Shown here: piece by piece, positions 15,401-28,600 of the stretch | How the letters are laid out: each line of letters starts with the position of its first letter | How positions within the stretch are numbered: position 1 is the stretch's first letter | Origin: Pempheris klunzingeri | Lineage: Eukaryota; Chordata; Actinopteri; Acropomatiformes; Pempheridae | Direction: 5' to 3' | Assembly (NCBI RefSeq): GCF_042242105.1 | Contig: NC_092034.1 | Location: 3,061,644 to 3,125,643 of the forward strand | Length of the DNA: 64,000 nt | Made by a program: the position numbers and the translations under genes | The notes under the pieces: model-generated | The model's input: the letters and a program-made list of their open reading frames with translations, nothing else | Told to the model about the DNA's origin: nothing | The model's database searches: none

Positions 15401-16192
15401 TTAAATAAATGATATCCACACTGAATATGTGCAACAGCAAGCGACACGAATGGAAGTCAAAGAAAAGGCCCTTTTGTTCATTTTGCAGGTTCCTGTCACA
15501 TCGGGTCCACTCTGACTCTTTCCACAGATATTACAAAATACCAAATAAAATATTGTAAGAAACCATCAAAGAGAGACAAACTAGTTCAAGGAATAATTCT
15601 TGCTGAGAGTTAGACGAGAAGCGTGAGACCATCAGATAAATATGAAGCTTAAGTTAGCTTAGCATAAAGACTGGAAACGGGGAGAGAGAGTTCGCCCGGC
15701 TCTGTCCAAACGGAACCGCTCACTAATGAACATGTCGATTACCAGATGTTATTTGTTTAACTTGCAGAACCAAGTTGTGGTTTTTACGAGGAGTTTCTTT
15801 ATGTGCCAGCCTCCCTAAAAGCTGGTTTAGTCCATTGAACGGAGAAGTTTTCGGGGCGCTGGTGAAGACGATGTGGCAGGCTGCTGGCTGTAACTGCTCA
15901 AGGATGCAGCTTGTGCAGATGCTTTGTGTTAAGACAATATTAAAAACTTGGACTTTGGGACTGATAAAGCAATACTGTTTTCAATCATTATATTAGCATT
16001 GGTACTGTGAACGGCACAGCTGTGTTATGTAGAACAACACAAACATCACTTTGGCACCGTGTGTAGAAAAACAGTCCATATGAAATGACTCTGATCAGGA
16101 TCTCCACTATAGATCACTTTTTGGCTGGGAGGACCCGGGCCAGAAATAATGGTGTCCGGTGGCAGTGAACTGTGGAGCATTATTCGGCAGAC

Positions 16193-16244
<52 letters not shown>

Positions 16245-19200
16245 GACTGACACAACGGCCCATAAGAGTCTATTTTCGTTTTCCCTGTGATGGTTCAATA
16301 CACCAACCCAGCGCGTGTCCTCCGCCACCCTCGCTGCACGCGCACGCATGTGTGTGTTCAGTAACTAGATACAGGTAATCAATCTTCTTCCACTTCACAG
16401 GCCCAACAATCTGTTTCCCATTAGTGTGTGTGTGTGTGTGTGTGTGTGTGCAACACTACCGAATACACAGCAGAAGCTCTGAACTCGTCCTTTGCTGAAA
16501 GTGAATAAGAGAAAAGAAAAAAAGGAGGGAAGGAGGCAAGTAGGTGGAAAGATGAGGAGCTGGAAAGAGGAGGAGAGAGAAAGACAGACGGACATTTTGA
16601 GTGAAAGAGGGAAATGTGATGTGACAGAGTAAGACAGAGAGAGGGAAACGACAAGTGACAGGTGAGAGTTAGAAAAGAGCGACGAAGCCATTTGGAGGTT
16701 CAAGATTCCTTTGGTAATCCTCCCTCCGTATCTTCTCCTCCTTTGATCTTCCTCCTCTCCTTTTCCTTTCAGCCTCTTCTTCAGAGATGAAGAAGAGATC
16801 GTGATGCAATCGAGCACACTCTGGCTTAGTAGATACCAAACCACTGCACAAAGCCTCCTATCACTACAGCACGAGGGCAGATTTTACAACCACGTCCATT
16901 CTGTGTTTTATCACAGAATTACTCCATCCATGTTCCCCACAATCCACCAGGAGCAGACACCTGCATGCGTTCGACTGGCCTCTGCAACATTATCATCATT
17001 AGTGATTCATCTGCTGGTTATTTCCCCCCCAAGGTGATGTGTTTCATCTCTAAAAGTATTAGCAGACACTGAAAAGTGAACAAAAACGTAAGAAGAAAAA
17101 GCTAATTGTCACATCTGAGAACACGGAGCCATTAAATGTTAGTGTTTTTCCTAATATCACTCATGTCTGCCTTCCTCCTCTTCTCTCTCTCTTTTCTCCA
17201 TCTTTTGATCATTACCTCTTCCCTGACGATCCATCTCCACCCTCACCTTACTTCCCCTCTTTACCCCCGGTCTTGTCCCCATCCTCTCACCCTTTGCCTC
17301 CCTATCTTGTCTTCTCTCACACCTTTCTCTCCCTCTCGCCTCTGACTCCATCACTTTCTCTCCCTGTCCTCTCTCAAACCTCCCTCCTCTCCACCCGTCT
17401 TCCTCCCTCATCCCTCTTCCTCCTCTATGGGCATGTGGCAGCAGACAATAGCTCCATTGTAAGCCCTGCGCTCTCCTCCGTCTCCTCCCTCCATCCCCTC
17501 CTCCTTCCCCAGATCTATTTATTTTCACATCCTTGGTGGAGGGAGCTGTAACGACGGCTGGGTACAGAGAGTTAGAGCTAATTTGGAACAGAGCGCGGCG
17601 GAGAGACACGCTGTCTGAGAGAGAGAAAGGGATGGAGAGACAGAAAAACATGGAGCAGGATGAGAGAAAAAAGGGTGAAGGAGGGACAAAGGAAAGGAAA
17701 GGAAAGAAGAGAGAGTTGTTCGTCCACATCGTTCACACACACACACACACTTAGAGGACTCCTGATTGAGTGTGAGCGCTCGGAGCCAAACATTTGATAC
17801 AACAACATAATCCCAGTATCAGTATCAGGACTGCTGGCCCGCTGGGGTTTCCATAATCTCCCTTGTAATTAGTGGTTAGAGGACTTAGCGGTTAGCTTCT
17901 TCAGTGACTGCAAGTGGATTTTCTATGCCCGTGATTCTCGGACTGCGGTCCCAGGACCCCCCACCTAAGGGTTACTGAGGGGTCCCGGGTGTGTGCATGT
18001 GGACTGATGTGTTGGGGACAACTTGTGCTACTTTTGAGGGTCATTTCAAGACAAATTCCTCTGTGCTCTCTAGTGCTTTTCATTGATTTCTGTCATCACA
18101 GTTTCAGCGATGGCTATCGTCTCTCTTTCTGGAGTAAAAACTATTGTTTTAATCTTCAAACTAAAGGTCGTGTCCACCCCGGGGCTGTGAGGAGGAACCC
18201 GTCATAGACTCCTCCAACTTTCAGGAAGTCCATGACCATCGTTCTTCCAAAACACATCCCCTCATTTTGTACACTGAGAGCCGTAGCACGTGTGCCACAT
18301 CGTTTTCAGACCCGAACCCTTTGGTGACCCCTCACGCTCTGCAGGGAAGCATCGGCACTGATTGCGTTTCTGTCACTGAAATGAACGGGCGAGTCCGTCG
18401 CCTCCGCGGGGATCACTGGTCCGACTACAAGCAGCAGCGCTTGGGGTCGAGAGTGAGAAATGATCCTCTGGTGACATCTAGAGGACAAAATAAATAAATA
18501 AATCCACAGCGAGTCATTCCACTCCACAGTCTTCTGCCCTTCATAACTGCATGTCAAAGACAGTTCAGCTCAGCCTGGTCTGAGACACACTCCTGTTAAT
18601 GTTCTTTAAGGGGTCAGCAGTTTAGGCTGTGAGCCACCATCTAATGCCGACAGAAAGCTGCTACAATCACTGGAAAATTCATTTGATGTCTAGTGACTTC
18701 CCTGAAGGTTTATGCATGATGTTCCCTGACACTCTATGAATACTCAAGATGACACTGTTAGGGTGAAATACAGTGCAGAGTCCTGGAGACTGGATTTCAC
18801 GGCATCGTACCAACACGAAAAGTGACCACATGCTCATCCAATCTTAAAGATGGCTAAACTCTAGTTGTCAGTAGGTTTCTGGGACATTTTTCAATGACTT
18901 GCTGCGAACACAGACATGTGGCTGAATATATTGCACACTGCGAGCCAAATATTTAAATTTCTAGAAATAACTGAGGCTGCACCTAACCACTGTTTTCACT
19001 ATCAATTCATCTGCAGATTATTTTTGCAATTACTCGTCAAAATCTTTGCTCTATAAAAGTGAACAGTGCCCATCACCTCCTAGAGCCCGACAGTCGGCCA
19101 ACAGATTTTCATTTTTACCGTTTCATAAAACAGAAAAAAGCAGAAATTCTCCCAACTGAGAAGCTACAATGACAATGTTTGGAATTGTTGCTTGAAAAAA

Positions 19201-20007
19201 TATCAAATCATCATTGCAGCTCTGCAAATAAGCGCGCTAACATCTTGTCCTGGTGATAGCTTGTAGAGCCAGAGTTTGCACCGGGGTGATCCAGGCCGGA
19301 GACGCAGCATGGAGATCCCACCCATGCACCCGCCCTCCTCACTCGCAGGTTAGGAATAACTGTCAACCATGCAACAAACTATTCATTAAAACAGAACGAA
19401 TCAGAAAAACGAGCACTTAAACATACAGCAGTGTGATAAGAACTACCGAAAATGACAGAAAGCACATACGTGTAAGTCAAATGCGTTATGCTAAAAATAC
19501 CAGGATGTCCTACAACATTTAGCAGGATGAAATCCAGCATATTTCTAAGCTGTTCTTACCCACAATCCTCTGCTCAGCGTCACATCGACTGAGCCGCAGA
19601 GAGATGACAGCAGCCTCTCTAATCTCTGAAGTAAATCCTGAATGAAAACACTCCGATCACACACAGTTCACACTGCAGTCCACGGCGCAAAGAGTGAATA
19701 TTGATCAAAAAATGGCGAATGACATTTTTTTTTTTTTAATCTCCAAAGCGACTATTTCTTTTTAAGCAATATTCAAATTCTGCGCTGCGGACTGTGACGG
19801 GTGTATGAGCCAGAGTCAGAGTTCAGGGACAGTGTGTTCTTCGTGAGGGCAGCTGCAGTAAGGAGGAAAAGTATCCCCCTCAGGAACGGCCTGAACTCCT
19901 CATGGCATGGACTCCACTAGGTGGTCAAACATTGTGGTCAGTGTGGTTAGCAACAATATTCAAGTAGGGTGTGACAGTTACACAATGTTTGATTGTCAAA
20001 GGGCCTA

Positions 20008-20064
<57 letters not shown>

Positions 20065-20695
20065 GACGAGTCAGTGTCAGTCCAGCTTTGAGGCTACTGT
20101 GCAGCAGAGAGGCAGGCGAGACATGTTGGCAGCAAGAGGGGGACGAAGCCTCGAAGGTGCCGGGACAAGTTCAAACCAGGGATGTTGTAGCTATGAGGTA
20201 CAAGCCTTAGACCACAAGACCGGGGGGGGGGAGGGGTGATTCAGTATTTCCTAAAAGTCAAAATCTACAATTAATAACAGAGGGAGCCGTGATTAGAATA
20301 TAGTTCGCAGCGGACTGTGCGGCCACTTTTCTCAAGAGTCTCCATCGGCTCATCTGTCTGTCATCAGCTGCTCCTTCGTCATTCCCATCACACCATCCCA
20401 TGGAACAACACCCCCCCAAATAATGGAGGCGCACAAATAAACAAGAGGCCCCACTTTGAGCTATGGATACCACAAGAGAACGGCAAACACACAAACAGAC
20501 ACGCTCGTACAGAACTTCCTTGGCCTTGGAAAACAGAAAAACAATTAGGTAACTGCTGAAAAGCAGGGTCTCTCTGAATGAGAGTGTGTGTGTGTGTGTG
20601 TGAGAGTGTTTGTGCTCAATGACAAGCCACGGCATCTCCTGCAGCGCCTACATGCTTGTTTACTGGCAGTGGAACCACAGAGCAAGACACACACA

Positions 20696-20731
<36 letters not shown>

Positions 20732-21544
20732 CTGCTTTGGATTAACAGAGAGAGAAAAAGACATGATGGAGAACAAAAAACAACTGTGGTACAAGACAAA
20801 CTGGTGACAGTGTACAGACCTTATCAGTAACACACACACCTCCATAGGAAGCAGCTACAGACTGCACACACACACACACACTGAAAGATGAGCTACTATG
20901 AACAATAGAAACAGAAGAAGACAGACTCGGGCCACATGTTCTCTGCACTGCCTGATATCTGCAGCAGCGGCACACATGACGTCTTGTCAGTGCAACTCTC
21001 AGCTTTTAACAACTCATAGCTCAAGTTGCAAGAGCTACAAAGAAGGATTTTTGGGGACATATCGCCACGTCCAAATGGATTTAGGTCTAACAGAATGGCA
21101 GCATGGCAAAACAAAACACTGGTGTATTGGTGTAGTATTGTTTGTAAAATACAGGCGTTGCCTTATTATGACATAACACGGCATTATCATGCATCTTTTC
21201 TCCGTGCATCCCGCTCTCGTCCGCTAAAATGACATCCGGTTTGCCGCCTGAATCCCTGTGAACGCAGCATCATACCTGCTTCACATTAGCATGTAAGACA
21301 CCCAACGTGTGTGTGTGTGTTCATGTGTAACAGGGTACCTGTTTGATGGCGGTCTCTCCGATCTTGTCGGAGTGCTTCCGGATGCTCTCCAGGAAGTCTC
21401 TCAGCTGCGTCATGGCCGTGTCCCGGATCTGCGTCCTCAGTTTGGGGATGTTTTCAGCCATAATGGAGCAGAACCGGTACTGACCCGCCCTGGGAAGACA
21501 CGTGTGCTCGAGCTGCTCCAGCGTCCGTAGTGCCGGGTAGTACC

Positions 21545-21613
<69 letters not shown>

Positions 21614-22632
21614 ATTAACACCACTTAATGTCTAGTCATTTGATTATATTTATGAATTAATTCAAACTTCAGGTTGAGATTAAAGGGATGTTTTAGATAT
21701 TTTGAAGTGGAGTTGTATGAGTTACTTATTCATAGTCAGTGTATTGCCCCCCCCCCCTCCACTTTGGAGATGCCAGTCCCTGTACTGCTGTGCACAGGGG
21801 CAGCAGAAAAATTTATTTTAGCTGACTAAAAATCAACATGGGTTTAGGTGAACACTATATTTAGAATATTTTTATCGCCACCAGACAGTTCCTTCTTATT
21901 GGGAACTGTGGGTATAATATCCACCAACGCTCTCTTCAAAGCTGCAAGACTCCATTGACAAAAAAAGTAATTTTACCTTGTAAACACGTGAGCTGCTGGT
22001 CTACAGCTGCCTCGATCAACCAACACACACATCAGTTTGGATGCAAACTAACCTTTAAATACACCAAAGTCACACAATTAACCCAAACAAACCAGCTGAT
22101 GGAGCCTGCGGCAGACTTGCAACTCCTGTGTTTTGTAAGGAAGAATCACAGTTTTTCTCCATGGAGTCTGGTGGCTTTGAAAAGAGCAATATGGTCTCAG
22201 TTCACCATCTAAAGATCTGTCAGTTATTCTAAATATAGCGTACACTTCAACTTCTGTTGAAGTTTTTTAGGTTGGCCTTTTTTAGGAGGAAATAATACCT
22301 TTATCTGTGCCCCCCCCCCTCTCCACAGCAGTACATAGCTTCGTGTCCATGCTGGGACAAACTGAGGGCGTGCTGGAGGCAATCTACTGCAAGTACCTCA
22401 TACAACCCCACCTAAAAAAAAATCCAAATTATCCCTTTAAATCTGGAAGTTTCTAGTTAAGGGAGGAGAAACTTGCAAAACTAACAGCAAACAGCAATAA
22501 AACAATGTCCTCGTTGTCAGGTTCTTGACTAAAAGCAAGCAGGAACACAAAGATAAACACACACAGAAATAAAGTCACTCACATACACCTCAGGGATCTT
22601 TGGCAATACAACATCCCCTAAACACTCCACTG

Positions 22633-22669
<37 letters not shown>

Positions 22670-25600
22670 TTCCCTCTCCAGCAGCAGTCGTTGTTGGCTG
22701 ACCTCTCCCTGCTCTCTACGAGCCCAGCAGCCGCAGGACAGAGAGAAGTAGAAAAACACACAAACAAACGACAAATTTATGACCAACCAGACTTCTGTCT
22801 ACAGGTCAGGCCAAGGGCAGGGAGGGAAAAAGACAGAGTGAAGCAATCTGCGTCCCCGCCGCCGGCGCTCTTACTCCATCTAGTGGCCGGCTGATGAGCA
22901 ACAACAGTCAGAGTGGTCAAAGAGCAACTTTTAAAACCTTTAACACGTGAGATCACAGTCGACACAGTCATTTCCCATTAGGTCTGTTGCTTCCTGTTGC
23001 CAAGATAGTTTTTAAATGTTTCACTGGAGAAGATAAACATGTGAGGAGAGAATTTTTCCGTGAGTCTTCCACGCTTTTCCACCATCTGTTCATCAGTTCA
23101 TTCTCCGTTTTTAGACTCTTTTGCATCAGCTCTTCTCTTTGTGGCTCAAACCAGACGCAGCACTGCGTTCCACTCTGAACAACTCTGAGGAAACGGTCTG
23201 TTCGACGGCCCAGCGGGCTAGTTTTCATGGCCAAGGGTCAGCACCCCCTGGCCCCCTCCTTCACCTGCCCCCGGTACACCTTTCCACAGAGGTCTCACTA
23301 GAAGTGCATTCAAATCAAAATGTGTCTACCTTCATCTATCATCTGCATGCCACAGATGTTAATACTCAAAACCAAAGCTGTGTGAATTCAGGACAAATGA
23401 GATGTGACCAGAAAAACAGAAGCAGTGACGTACCGTTTGGCCCTCATCTGCTCCTGTAGTCTGCTGTACATCTCCAGGACTGGAGGGAGCAAAGAGGGAC
23501 GAAGCAGCTTTAATCAAGAAGTGGGCTGATCTCGCAAAAAACTGATGATTTCACTTTATTTCACGGTCCGTTTGCTGATATGAGCAGGACTGTCTCGGTG
23601 TTACCTGGCAGGCAGTGCGATAGTTTGTCTATGGTGGTGGCGATGTTTCTCTGCTGCACTCGGCACTGCTGCAGCTCCTCCATAGAGCTCATGAGCTGGG
23701 AAGAGGAGGAAGAGGAGGCAGCTGGTTGACAACTGTCCAGAAACAAGTCCTACTGCACCGACACTGTTGATACTTGTGAACCTGTCCACTTACCTCTCTG
23801 CCGTCATCCTGGAGGCGCCGGTTGGTCTCGGTCACCTGGCTCTGACGGAGAGAAACCGCAAATAAATGAAAGCACAGGTCCTTTTTACCTTCAGTTTCTG
23901 CGTCTGTGCTTACACAATGAGCTCTACACCTTCGAACGTCCCTCCATCTTAACGTCCATCCGTTAATCCCCCCGTCCCTCCGCCTACCTTCAGCTTCTGC
24001 GCCTCCCCTCGGACTTTGAGCAGCTCCGTGATGGAGTCGACGAAACCCTGGAAGTGGTGGTTACACATCTTCTCGATCTCCCTGTCGTGGTTCCTGATCC
24101 GTGCGTCCAGCTTCTCCATGAAGAGGCCATGTTCCTGACCGTCGTAGACAGACCTGAGGAAAACCATGGAGAGGACAGCGGTTAAGAGGAGGCAAGATAT
24201 CATCCTCTGAAGAGTAAGCTCCTGTTTTAAATATTTATTTACCCCTATAAAAAAAAAAAAAAAAAGTGTGGCACCCCAAAAAGATTCAGGGAAAATTAGG
24301 AAATAAGCTGTTGGCTCCAAACTTCTACATGGCCACGCTTCAATGTGGCAACAACTGGAATGAAAATACCACTTTTATCTCTATGCATTACAAGTAACAC
24401 AGAGTAATTACTGGGTAGTAGTTTGCTGTAGTTTGTTCCCCGACGCTGTGGCTGTTTAGCTGCTAATCAAACACTCTGCAAGTGGAAGAGAAAAGGAGGG
24501 AAGGATGGAGGTGCGTCTACACGATGTGTCCATTAGGGGGCGTCATTGCGATGCTCCTCAGCAGCACCCTGCTCCACATTTCCATACGTCCACAGCTGGG
24601 ATCTGCTGCCAAACCAAGCACGCTGTTATTTTGAGCCACTAGTTTCTAGTTCACTGCTGTGCTTCAGGGCATGTGAACAGCAAGCACTGTGTGAAGGGAG
24701 ACGCTCTGTCGTATTCATCATAATAATAATAATCATACACACTAATTCTATACAGCGAGTCCTTCATGTCACTCACTCTCAAGTAAAAAATACTAAACTT
24801 TTGACTGTAGCCTCTCATTTGGGAGTATTTGCTGCTTTTCTTCATTTAATATCAGTGTGAACTTCATCTTCTTGGGTTTTGGACTGTTGTTTAGCCTGTG
24901 GAAAACTAATGGATCTAACTATTTAGACATTTTACAGACCAAACAGATAATAAGTTAAAGGGATACTTTCCAGCCAGCTCTGTCTCATTACAATGTGAGT
25001 AGTGTGTACGAGTGAACTACGTTTAACTCTCCTCCATGTCGCCTGCAGCCTGAGCTCCTCGCGCCTCAGCCGGCTTGTTGCCTCGTGTCATCTGGCGCAC
25101 ATTTTCCGGCTCCAGGGCAGTCGTTCGGCTGAATAACCGACTTAACGGTGAAATAACAGTGATCGTTTTATAGTCGTCGTCCAGCTCGTTGTCCGCCAGA
25201 TGACACGCTTTGACCTTGAGCTGGATGATGAGCGGGGGGGGCTCTGGCTGCAGGCTACGAGAAGAAGGACTGCCCACAGTGTAACGATGCAAATCAGCAA
25301 CAACATTAAACATTTTGTTTGTTTTTTCTTGGAGACATTTCACCACCACCCACAATTAGTTTTTGTTAATGATGCATTGCACTGTGCAATAACAGCATAT
25401 TAAAAAAACTAGTAGTTTTTTTAGTATACTGGCTTTTTTGGCACAAATGTAACTTGTTTCACTGCTTTACTGCAAATATCTCTACACTCACAACCCGTAT
25501 AGGTTGACCTGATGTGGCCTGGAACTGTGACTCAGCTCAACAGTCTGTCATTCACTCTCATTTCACATATTTTCGTGACCCTTCCCAGAGTTTTGAACTA

Positions 25601-28600
25601 GAAACTGTCCAGTTCTCTGCATGTTTTTAGGCTTCCAGCAGCCATTAGGACGCCAATACAACCCAGCGACTGAGAGGCTTCATCGGGATGTTTCCTGCCT
25701 ACAGGCACCGACCAAAGTGCAGCTTCCACCTGACTAAAAGCAGGAAAATTAGGAAATAAATAAATAAATACTGGGTAAAACTGTTGCTTAGAGAGAGACC
25801 GGAGCAAAAGTTAGCATGCAAACATCAACTAACCTAACAGTTATTGTCTCTGGCCGGGGTTTTATTTGTTCCTGTTGAGCACACCCCAGGACATTATTAG
25901 AGAGCTGGCTTTTATTTAGCTAGACTAATTCGATATTAAGAGTTTGGTCCGGTCTTAAGCTTGATATGAAACTGGTCTGAAAAGGTTTAAAAATCGGCCC
26001 AACCCCACACGGCATTCTGGGATAGTGTGTGTGTGGGGGTGTGGGCTGGTTTTGCGCTCAGCTGCAACGGAGAGAGGTGCAGGACTGGCCCAGGAGATGG
26101 CGCAGGAGAGAGGTAAGTAGCACCTGGGAACAGGTGCAGTAAATTACCTCTCTCCCTATTTAAGCAGTAGCACGCCGGGACCCAAGAGGAGAGAAGTTAC
26201 AACCAGGAGACACGAGGGCCGGACATTCCGCCGTGCCTGGGCCAAGGGACAGACGGACCGAACCTCACCGCAAGGAGTGAACTGGGTGCATAAAACAAAA
26301 TAATAAAAAGAGAATTGCGAGTCGGATCGTCTGGTGGTGGTCTGTGAGTGCTGGGGAATCCACGGGAGAGAGAGATCATGCTACACTGGCGCCCAACTTC
26401 CCAGCGCTCGGAGATGATGGACCGTCAGGAGGTCCAGGCAGCCCAGCCTCTGGCCCTGCTGGCCCAGATGGTGGCCCAGATGACCCAGGAGCAGGCGGCG
26501 GCGCGCCGGCAGCACCTGGAAGGGCTCCGGGCACAAGCGGAGCGGCAGACCGAGGTCTTGGAGCGTCTGCTGGCTCGCTCAAAGGAGGCATCGCCGCGGG
26601 GTCCCCCACCCTCCCCGCTCTCGGACCTCACGGTGGGAAAGATGGCGGCGCAGGACGACCCGCAGACATTTCTGGGGGTGTTTGAGGCGACGGCGGAGGC
26701 GTGCGGCTGGCCAGAGACTGAGTGGGCAGTCCGCCTGCTTCCCCTGCTTTCGGGAGGATCCCAGGCTGCGGCACTCAACCTGCCGGCAGCGGACCGTGGG
26801 CGCTATGACGCCGTCAAAAAGGCAATACTGGACAGGACGGGCTGTTCGCCGGTGGAAATTAAATACCGGGGGAAAAAGCATAGAGTGAAGGCAGCTGTAA
26901 GCAGCCGCCTGGCGCACCCCCTGATTCTGGGGACTGATTGGCCGGGTTTTCACGGTTTAGTGGGACATTGTGCGGGGGTGCGCTCACGACCGGTAGGGAC
27001 ATGTGGTGTCTGCGCTGTGCTCAGTGGTGACGCAGGGTCGTCCGACGCTGCCGAGGGGGAGGGGGAACCCGCGACGCCTCCGCCGGAGACGCCGAGGGTT
27101 CCCGAAATCCACCCCATGGAAGATTTTCCACTCGAGCAGTCTCGTGACGACACCTTACGCTCAGCCTTCGACCAAGTGATAAGTATTGATGGTCACTTGG
27201 TGCGCCCTGACGCAGCGCAGACCTACCCGCACTTTTCCTTGCGGAGGGACAGGTTGTACAGAGTGAGTCGTGACACTCAGACAGGACAAGTAAACACCCA
27301 GTTGTTGGTGCCGAAAAGCCGCCGGGAAACTGTTTTCCAGGCGGCTCATTATAACCCAATGGCCGGTCACATGGGATATGATAAAACACTAGACCGGATA
27401 ATGGCCCGATTCTATTGGCCTGGCATTCGGGAGGAGGTACGCCGCTGGTGTGCATCCTGCCCTGAATGCCAGTTGGTTAACCAACCTGCCATCCCAAGAG
27501 CGCCATTGCGCCCATTACCGCTGATGGAGGTCCCTTTTGAGCGCATTGGCATGGACCTCATCGGGCCATTTAACCGGAGTGCACGCGGCTATCGCTTTGT
27601 GTTGGTCCTGATGGATTACGCAACGCGATACCCGGAAGCAGTGCCGCTGCGCACCATCTCTGCAAAGAGTGTGGCGCAGGCACTGTTTCAGGTCATCTCC
27701 CGAGTGGGGATCCCGAAAGAGATCCTCACTGACCAGGGCACCTCGTTCATGTCACGTACACTGAGAGAGCTTTACGGATTATTGGGCATCAAGTCTGTTC
27801 GTACCAGTGTCTACCACCCTCAGACCGACGGGCTGGTAGAGCGGATGAACAAGACCTTAAAGTCCATGATCCGTAAGTTTATTCACGAAGATGAACGCAA
27901 TTGGGACAAATGGCTAGACCCTCTGTTGTTTGCAGTGCGGGAGGTGCCCCAGGCCTCCACGGGATTTTCTCCCTTTGAACTGCTGTTCGGCAGGAAACCA
28001 AGAGGGGTGCTGGACCTTATTAAGGAAAACTGGGAGGACGGTCCAAGCCCCAGTAAAAATGAGATTCAGTACGTCCTGGACCTGAGAGCAAAACTCCACA
28101 CTTTGGGAAGGTTGTCACGTGAGAATTTGCTCCAGGCCCAGGAACGTCAGCAGCGCCTGTACAACAGAGGGTCGCGGCTGAGACAATTCTCACCGGGAGA
28201 TAAAGTACTTGTATTGCTCCCATCTTCTAGCTCCAAATTACTCGCCAAGTGGCAAGGACCCTTTGTGGTCACACGGCGAGTGGGCGACGTGGACTATGAG
28301 GTGGAGCGTACTGACAGGGGAGGAGCCACACAGATCTACCACCTCAACCTCCTCAAAATATGGAGAGAGGCGGAGCCTGTGTCTCTGGTGACGGTAGTTG
28401 GAGAGAGAGATGAGTTGGGGCCGGAGGTACCAAATTCCACCAAATCCGCTCCGCTCCATTGTGATGACCATCTCTCGCCGTCCCAGAGAGCAGATGTAGC
28501 CCAGTTGCAACAGCGTTTTGCTGATGTGTTCTCCCCCCTGCCAGGACATACCGACCTCATACAGCACCACATTGAGTCTCACCCGGGGGTGACGGTGCGT

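Noticed and set aside
17157..17729. 190-codon minus-strand frame
   Set aside because: Arg/Glu/Gly-rich translation of a polypyrimidine stretch in exoc6b intron 6; low complexity, no domain, no matching splice sites.
20090..20230. Possible tRNA-derived SINE (GTTCAAACC-like box B)
   Set aside because: No convincing box A at the right spacing, no tail repeat and no target duplication.
24956..25380. Possible further MITE starting TTAAAGGGATACTTTCC
   Set aside because: No matching inverted right end with TTAA could be found.
26344..26953. Alternative frames over the retroelement Gag region on both strands
   Set aside because: Shadows of the GC-rich Gag frame; the long ORF carries all recognisable motifs.
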